A stretch of DNA of 11,990 nt from an uncultured Shinella sp. (GTDB lineage: Bacteria; Pseudomonadota; Alphaproteobacteria; Rhizobiales; Rhizobiaceae), in NCBI RefSeq assembly GCF_946479415.1, contig NZ_CAMLFY010000132.1, positions 1-11,990 on the forward strand, written 5' to 3'. Positions 7,442 to 11,990 of this stretch are shown in pieces (within the stretch, counting starts at the first letter, position 1; each line of letters starts with the position of its first letter). A model generated the notes under the pieces. It was given only the letters and a program-made list of their open reading frames with translations, did no database searches and was not told the DNA's origin. A program made the position numbers and the translations under genes.

Positions 7442-10400
7442 ATGAGCGACAGGCGAGACACGGCGGGTGACATCGCGATCATCGGCATGGCCGGACGCTT
7501 TCCGGGCGCCGGGAGCGTCGAGGCACTCTGGCAGATGCTGTGCGCGGGCGGCGATGCCTATGCGGTCGTGCCCGAGGCGACGCTTGCACGCTCCATTCAT
7601 CGCGGCGTCTACAAGTATCCGGCCTATGTGCCGGTGGCCTTGCCGCTGAAGGACTACGACCGGTTCGATGCCGGCTTCTTCGGCTACTCGCCGCGCGAGG
7701 CCTCGTTCATGGAGCCGCAGCAGCGCCTGCTGCTGGAATGCGCATGGCATGTCTTCGAGGCCGCCGGCCGTATCCCCGGCGATGCGGCGGGGCAGCGTAC
7801 CGCCGTTTTCGCAAGCACGAGTGCGAGCAGCTACCTGCTCGGCCACGTCATGCCGCATGTCATTGCCGGCGAGGCGGACATGCTGGATGCGACGATCGGA
7901 ACCGACAAGGACTATGCCGCGACCCGCATCGCCTACCGCCTGGGCCTGCAAGGGCCGGCACTGGCCGTGCAGACCGCCTGCTCCTCCTCCCTCGTCGCCA
8001 CCCATCTCGCGTGCCAGTCGCTGCTGTCGCATGAGAGCGACGCAGCACTGGTCGCCGCCTGCTCGCTACCGCTTCCGAATGAAATCGGCTACATGCACGC
8101 CGCTGTCGGCATCCGCTCGCGCGACGGCCGGTGCAGGCCGTTCGACGCGCAGAGCAGCGGCACGCTCTTCGGCGCAGGCGCCGCCGCAGTGCTGCTGCGG
8201 CGCTACGACGATGCCATTGCCGACGGCGACCCGATCGTCGCGATCATCCGCGGCAGCGCGATCAACAATGACGGCGCCACCCGTCTCGGCTTCACCGCGC
8301 CGGCCATCGACGGACAGGTGCGCGTCGTCACCGAGGCACTCGCCGTCGCCGGCATCGATCCCGCCGAGCTCGGCTATATCGAATGCCATGGAACAGGCAC
8401 GCCGATCGGCGATCCCGTGGAAATCTCCGCGCTGCAACAGGCCATAGGGACGGCCGCCCGCTGCACTATTGGTTCCATAAAGAGCAATATCGGCCACCTC
8501 GATACCGTTGCCGGGCTGGCAGGCCTGATCAAGGCAGCCCTCATCGTATCGCGCGGCCGCATTCCGGCAATGGCCACATTCTCTGCGCCCAACCCGGCAC
8601 TCCGGCTGGAGACGACACCCTTCCGCATAAACGCGGACATGGAAATCTGGGACCAGGTCGCGGAAGATCGCATCGCCGGCGTCAGTTCCTTCGGTTTCGG
8701 CGGCACCAATGCTCATGTCGTGCTGAGCGGCGCTCCGGCAGCGGCGGTGGTGACGGCATCCGATACGCTGCGGCTTCTCCCGGTCAGCGCGCACGACCCT
8801 GAAAGCCTGGAGACCCTGTGCGCGGACATCGCACGCACCGCGACGCATGCCGATATCACATCGCTTGCCGACAGCCTGTCCTTCGACCGGAAGGGACTGC
8901 GCTATCGCCGGTTCGCCGTCGCGAAGGCGGCTGGCGACATCGGCCGGCAACTCGCCACCGCCGGCGTCGTTGCGCGGCAGGGACACAAGGTCGCCTTCCT
9001 GTTTCCCGGGCAGGGCTCGCAATTCGCCGGCATGGCCACGGGTCCGGCGCTTGACCAACCCGGTTATCGCGACCATCTGGAAGAGGCCGTGCGGGCTTTC
9101 GAGGCCGTCGGCCGTACCGACCTGCGTCCCTATCTGCTCGACGCGGCGGAAAGACGAGATTGCGGAACCGCGCTGGCGCAGGCGGCCCTTTTCGCCACGC
9201 AATATGCCCTCGGCCGCCTCCTGCTCGATTGGGGAATACTGCCCGACGCCATGATCGGCCACAGCATCGGCGAATATTCCGCCGCCTGCGTGTCCGGCAT
9301 TTTCGATCTGTCCACCGCCGCACGTCTGGTTTCGGCGCGCGGCGAAGCGATGGCGCTTTGCCCGCGCGGCGCGATGGCGCTGGTGGCGCTGGCCGAGACG
9401 GAGGCCGAAGCTCTCATCGGGACCCTCGGAGCGCCGCTGTCGATCGCATGCAGCAATACCCCGCACCACACCGTTTTGGGCGGGACGGCATCGGCGGTCG
9501 AAGACCTCATAAAGGCATGCGCCGAGCGCGGCATCTCCGCCAAGCGGCTGGACACCGCCCACGCCTTCCACACCGCCGACATGGCGGCGGCCTGCGGACC
9601 GTTTGCAGCAGCCTTTGCCGGCTGCGTGCTTCGTGCACCACAGATACCGATCGTCTCGACCCGAACGGGCCGCTGGCTTTTGACCGACGAGGCGACCGAT
9701 CCCGGCTATTGGGCGGGCCAATTGCGCGACAAGGTGCGCTTCTCCGAAGCGGTGCAGACCCTGCTTGGCGATGGCGAATGGGTGCTGGGAGAGGTCGGTG
9801 CCGCCGGCGGGCTGTCCGGCTTCGTTCGCTCGATACGGCCGGAACAGCCTGTTATCGAATTGCTGCCCGGACGTGGCGGCGTGGCGGTGGAGACTGGCAT
9901 GAAGCTGTTGCATGGCGTCGGAACACTCTGGCAACACGGGGCCTCGCTTGACTGGCAGGCCTTTGCCGGCCCGCGCCGCTCGGCGAAAGTGGCCCTGCCG
10001 CTTTACCCTTTCCGTCGGGATCGCCATTGGCTGGAGCCGGCCTATGATCGTCTGATGGCCGCCTTCGCGACACCGCTGCCCGATATTCTTGCGAGCACGC
10101 CCGAACCCTTGCCCGAAGCGGCGATCAATGCACCGCGGCCTGCTGCGAATTTTGCCGCCCGCCCGCTGCTCGATACCGATTATCGCCCGCCAATAGGCGA
10201 ACTGGAAACGCAGCTCAAGGCGTTGTTCGAAGGCGTTCTCTATACGAGCCCGATCGGCCGGGACGACGATTTCTTCAGCCTAGGAGGACAGTCGATCCTC
10301 ATTCTCGACCTCGTGCGCCGTGCCCGCAGCGACGGCCTTCATCTTGAGCCGAGCGACCTGTTCGAGGGACGCACGATCGCAGCGCTCGCCGCCGCCGTCA

Positions 10401-10510
10401 CGGCGCGGACCACGCCAGCTCCCGCGGCATCCGTGCCACAGAACCAGCATTTCGATGTCGACGGCGAGGATCTCCAGCGCCTGCTCGGCATGATCGAAGG
10501 AGTAGCCTGA
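7442..10510 (+). CDS. Minimal modular polyketide synthase KS-AT-ACP
   Basis: A non-reducing type I PKS module of 1022 residues that should extend the chain delivered by the upstream NRPS PCP with one malonate unit. The KS (about 9-430) begins at once with IAIIGMAGRFPGA and has active-site Cys180 in QTACSSSL, His316 in HGTGT and His352 in NIGHLD. The AT (about 517-815) has PGQGSQ from 522, active-site Ser608 in GHSIGEYS, and HAFH ending at His710, which indicates malonyl-CoA. The post-AT linker LPLYPF is at 852-857. The ACP (about 920-985) carries Ser951 in LGGQS. There is no ketoreductase, dehydratase, enoylreductase or methyltransferase, so the beta-keto group is kept unless an enzyme in trans acts. 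The N-terminus has no room for a coiled-coil docking domain. The C-terminal tail is acidic and ends in a short helix-like DLQRLLGMIEGVA, a possible docking motif. All catalytic residues are intact. Confidence 0.96.
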   Translation: MSDRRDTAGDIAIIGMAGRFPGAGSVEALWQMLCAGGDAYAVVPEATLARSIHRGVYKYPAYVPVALPLKDYDRFDAGFFGYSPREASFMEPQQRLLLECAWHVFEAAGRIPGDAAGQRTAVFASTSASSYLLGHVMPHVIAGEADMLDATIGTDKDYAATRIAYRLGLQGPALAVQTACSSSLVATHLACQSLLSHESDAALVAACSLPLPNEIGYMHAAVGIRSRDGRCRPFDAQSSGTLFGAGAAAVLLRRYDDAIADGDPIVAIIRGSAINNDGATRLGFTAPAIDGQVRVVTEALAVAGIDPAELGYIECHGTGTPIGDPVEISALQQAIGTAARCTIGSIKSNIGHLDTVAGLAGLIKAALIVSRGRIPAMATFSAPNPALRLETTPFRINADMEIWDQVAEDRIAGVSSFGFGGTNAHVVLSGAPAAAVVTASDTLRLLPVSAHDPESLETLCADIARTATHADITSLADSLSFDRKGLRYRRFAVAKAAGDIGRQLATAGVVARQGHKVAFLFPGQGSQFAGMATGPALDQPGYRDHLEEAVRAFEAVGRTDLRPYLLDAAERRDCGTALAQAALFATQYALGRLLLDWGILPDAMIGHSIGEYSAACVSGIFDLSTAARLVSARGEAMALCPRGAMALVALAETEAEALIGTLGAPLSIACSNTPHHTVLGGTASAVEDLIKACAERGISAKRLDTAHAFHTADMAAACGPFAAAFAGCVLRAPQIPIVSTRTGRWLLTDEATDPGYWAGQLRDKVRFSEAVQTLLGDGEWVLGEVGAAGGLSGFVRSIRPEQPVIELLPGRGGVAVETGMKLLHGVGTLWQHGASLDWQAFAGPRRSAKVALPLYPFRRDRHWLEPAYDRLMAAFATPLPDILASTPEPLPEAAINAPRPAANFAARPLLDTDYRPPIGELETQLKALFEGVLYTSPIGRDDDFFSLGGQSILILDLVRRARSDGLHLEPSDLFEGRTIAALAAAVTARTTPAPAASVPQNQHFDVDGEDLQRLLGMIEGVA
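10497..10502 (+). promoter_or_regulatory. Ribosome binding site for the downstream NRPS gene, inside the PKS gene end
   Basis: AAGGAG lies in the last codons of the PKS gene, 7 bases before ATG 10510. The PKS stop and the NRPS start share one base (TGATG at 10508-10512), which points to translational coupling. Confidence 0.65.
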
Positions 10511-11990
10511 TGCTACAGGACAAGAACGTCGCGGATATCGTCGTTGCCAGCCCGCTGCAACAAGGCATGCTCTATCATGGGCTGACAGCCGAGGATCCGG
10601 CTGCCTATCTCGAGCAATATACCTTCGTCATCAATGGCCCGCTCGACCTCACGGCCTATCGCAACGCCTGGCACAAGCTGATCGATCGCCAGCCGATGTT
10701 GCGCGCTTCCTTCCACTGGGAAGGGTTGCAAAAGGCCTATCTCGTCATTCACAAGACCGCGCCGCTGCCATTGACGATCGAAGATATCGGCGCGCTTTCC
10801 GCCGAAGCGCAGGATGAACACATCGATGCCTGGTTGCGACAGGATCGAGACACCGGTTTTCAGCACAATCGGGCGCCGCTCTTGCGCGTGCATGTGCACC
10901 GGCTGGCCGAGACGCGCCACCGCGTGACGCTGACCCTGCATCATGCCATTGCAGACGGCTGGTCGCTGACCATCCTGCTCGAGGAATTGAGTGTGCTCTA
11001 TGCCGGCGGCACCCCTACTCCGCAAGCGGCACCATCGTTCCGCACCTATCTGGAATGGCTGGGCAAACAGGATCATGACGGTGCACGCCGCTGGTGGGGT
11101 GAACGCCTCACGGTCGCCGGCACCCCGACGCCGCTGCCGCTCACCGGACCCGGCGTGGCCGGCACCGCAGGCCAAAACCGGTCCGCCTCCCTCGTACTCA
11201 ACGACGCGGAAAGCCAGTCCGTCCGTGCGGCAGCGCGGGGGATCGGCGTCACGGAAAGCACATTGTTTTCCGCAAGCTGGGCGCTCGTTCTCGCCCGTTA
11301 CAACAACCACGATCACGTCGTCTTCGGAGAAACCGTTTCGACCCGACCGGCGGAAATTCCCGATGTCGAACGCACCGTCGGGCTCTTCCTCAACGTGCTG
11401 CCGACCGTCGTCGAAATCGATGCGCAGGCAACCTGCCGCGACTGGCTCCGCCACCTGCAATCCGCACAGGCAGGCGCGCGCCGCTACGATTTCTTTCCGC
11501 TCGTCGAGATGCAGGCCCTCGCCGGCCTGCCGGCCGGCGCCCCGCTCTTCTCCACCATGGTCGTCTGGGAAAACCAGCCCGGCGGCGAAGAGGGAAGCAG
11601 CGCAGGCGCCAATACGGTCGAACCCGTCCGCTCCTATGAGAAAAACAGCTACGCGCTGATGCTGGCCGGCTATCCGGGCAGGCACATCCGGCTGGCGCTC
11701 ACCTACGATCCCGCACTTTTCCGGCAGCGGGATATCGACGCCCTGCTGCACCAGGTCCGCCATATGCTGCTGCAACTGGCCGCCAAAAGCGACGCCCCGG
11801 TTTCTCATCTCACGCTTGACGCATGCACCTCGACACCGGCAACCGGCGGCCCGGCCCTGACGCTCGCCAGCGGTGATCCATGGTCCTGCTTTGCGACGCT
11901 TGCGGGCGAAACACCGGACGCCACGGCGCTCATCGACGAAGACGGAAAGAACATCAGCCGCGCCGCACTCCGCGAGCGAGCCCTCGCCAT
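10510..11990 (+). CDS. NRPS, N-terminal fragment (C domain - start of A domain)
   Basis: An open frame of 493 codons runs to the window edge without a stop, so the gene is truncated on the right. The protein starts almost directly with the condensation domain (about 8-430): SPLQQGMLYHG at about 14-24, RQPMLRASF, the catalytic HHAIADGWS with His144-His145 and Asp149, and VGLFLNVLP from 290. The first part of an A domain begins near residue 458 (WSCFATLAGETPDATALID); its specificity pocket lies outside the window. The C domain should join the beta-ketoacyl chain on the PKS ACP to the amino acid loaded by this protein. The opening motif is like the PMQEGMLFH form common in DCL domains rather than the SxAQxRLWFL form of the LCL domain two genes upstream, yet no epimerase precedes it. 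It overlaps the PKS stop codon by 1 bp. Start ATG 10510 is supported by AAGGAG 7 bases upstream. Confidence 0.94.
   Translation, partial: MLQDKNVADIVVASPLQQGMLYHGLTAEDPAAYLEQYTFVINGPLDLTAYRNAWHKLIDRQPMLRASFHWEGLQKAYLVIHKTAPLPLTIEDIGALSAEAQDEHIDAWLRQDRDTGFQHNRAPLLRVHVHRLAETRHRVTLTLHHAIADGWSLTILLEELSVLYAGGTPTPQAAPSFRTYLEWLGKQDHDGARRWWGERLTVAGTPTPLPLTGPGVAGTAGQNRSASLVLNDAESQSVRAAARGIGVTESTLFSASWALVLARYNNHDHVVFGETVSTRPAEIPDVERTVGLFLNVLPTVVEIDAQATCRDWLRHLQSAQAGARRYDFFPLVEMQALAGLPAGAPLFSTMVVWENQPGGEEGSSAGANTVEPVRSYEKNSYALMLAGYPGRHIRLALTYDPALFRQRDIDALLHQVRHMLLQLAAKSDAPVSHLTLDACTSTPATGGPALTLASGDPWSCFATLAGETPDATALIDEDGKNISRAALRERALA

Noticed and set aside
8066..10027. 653-codon open frame on the - strand
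   Set aside because: It lies opposite the KS-AT-ACP gene, whose catalytic motifs are intact. Long antisense frames are expected with strong G/C third-position bias; the peptide shows no recognisable domain.
10936..10965. Beta-lactam-forming C domain
   Set aside because: Those domains have an extra His before the HHxxxDG motif; here the preceding residue is Leu, so it is an ordinary peptide-bond motif.
10513..11808. 431-codon open frame on the - strand
   Set aside because: The + strand frame at 10510 encodes a clear C domain with HHxxxDG, so this antisense frame is a compositional artefact.
1..11990. Frameshift or pseudogene in the assembly line
   Set aside because: All five frames are open through complete domains with active-site and carrier residues present; nothing suggests decay apart from the Cy motif change, which is not a disruption.

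Overview
The window is the interior of a modular assembly-line operon for a hybrid nonribosomal peptide / polyketide (NRPS-PKS). Five genes all run on the + strand with almost no space between them, and both edges cut a gene. The DNA is GC-rich with strong G/C preference at third codon positions. Codon use and gene style fit an alphaproteobacterium, plausibly Rhizobiales (Rhizobium/Agrobacterium/Ensifer-like). That taxonomic guess is inference only; there is no rRNA or housekeeping gene to confirm it.

Layout: (1) 1-801, C-terminal end of a PKS: end of an acyltransferase (AT), then directly an acyl carrier protein (ACP). (2) 822-4091, NRPS module: heterocyclization-type condensation (Cy), adenylation (A) with a cysteine-like pocket, peptidyl carrier (PCP). 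(3) 4102-7431, NRPS module: condensation (C), A with Val instead of the usual Asp that holds the alpha-amino group, PCP. (4) 7442-10510, minimal PKS module: ketosynthase (KS), AT, ACP. (5) 10510 to beyond the right edge, NRPS: C domain and the start of an A domain. Junctions are 20 bp, 10 bp, 10 bp and a 1-bp TGATG overlap, each with a good Shine-Dalgarno. I see no promoter, terminator, RNA gene, mobile element, repeat array or CRISPR; there is no non-coding stretch over 20 bp.

How the genes work together, if the line is colinear: a polyketide chain with an unreduced beta-keto group is passed to a Cys-like residue (possibly as a thiazoline), then to a beta-amino acid (beta-alanine-like), then extended with a malonate unit that is again left as beta-keto, then condensed with another amino acid. 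No ketoreductase, dehydratase, enoylreductase, methyltransferase, oxidase, epimerase or thioesterase domain is present in the visible part. Loading, release, tailoring, regulation and transport genes must lie outside.

Most interesting points: the Cy domain keeps the DxxxxDxxS signature but its usual GDFT motif reads GEFA, which questions whether it cyclises. The second A domain has a beta-amino-acid type pocket. A beta-amino acid followed by a non-reducing KS-AT-ACP predicts an unusual delta-amino-beta-keto unit. The last C domain has a signature more like DCL domains although no epimerase precedes it. I do not recognise the cluster as a characterised pathway, and its product is unknown.
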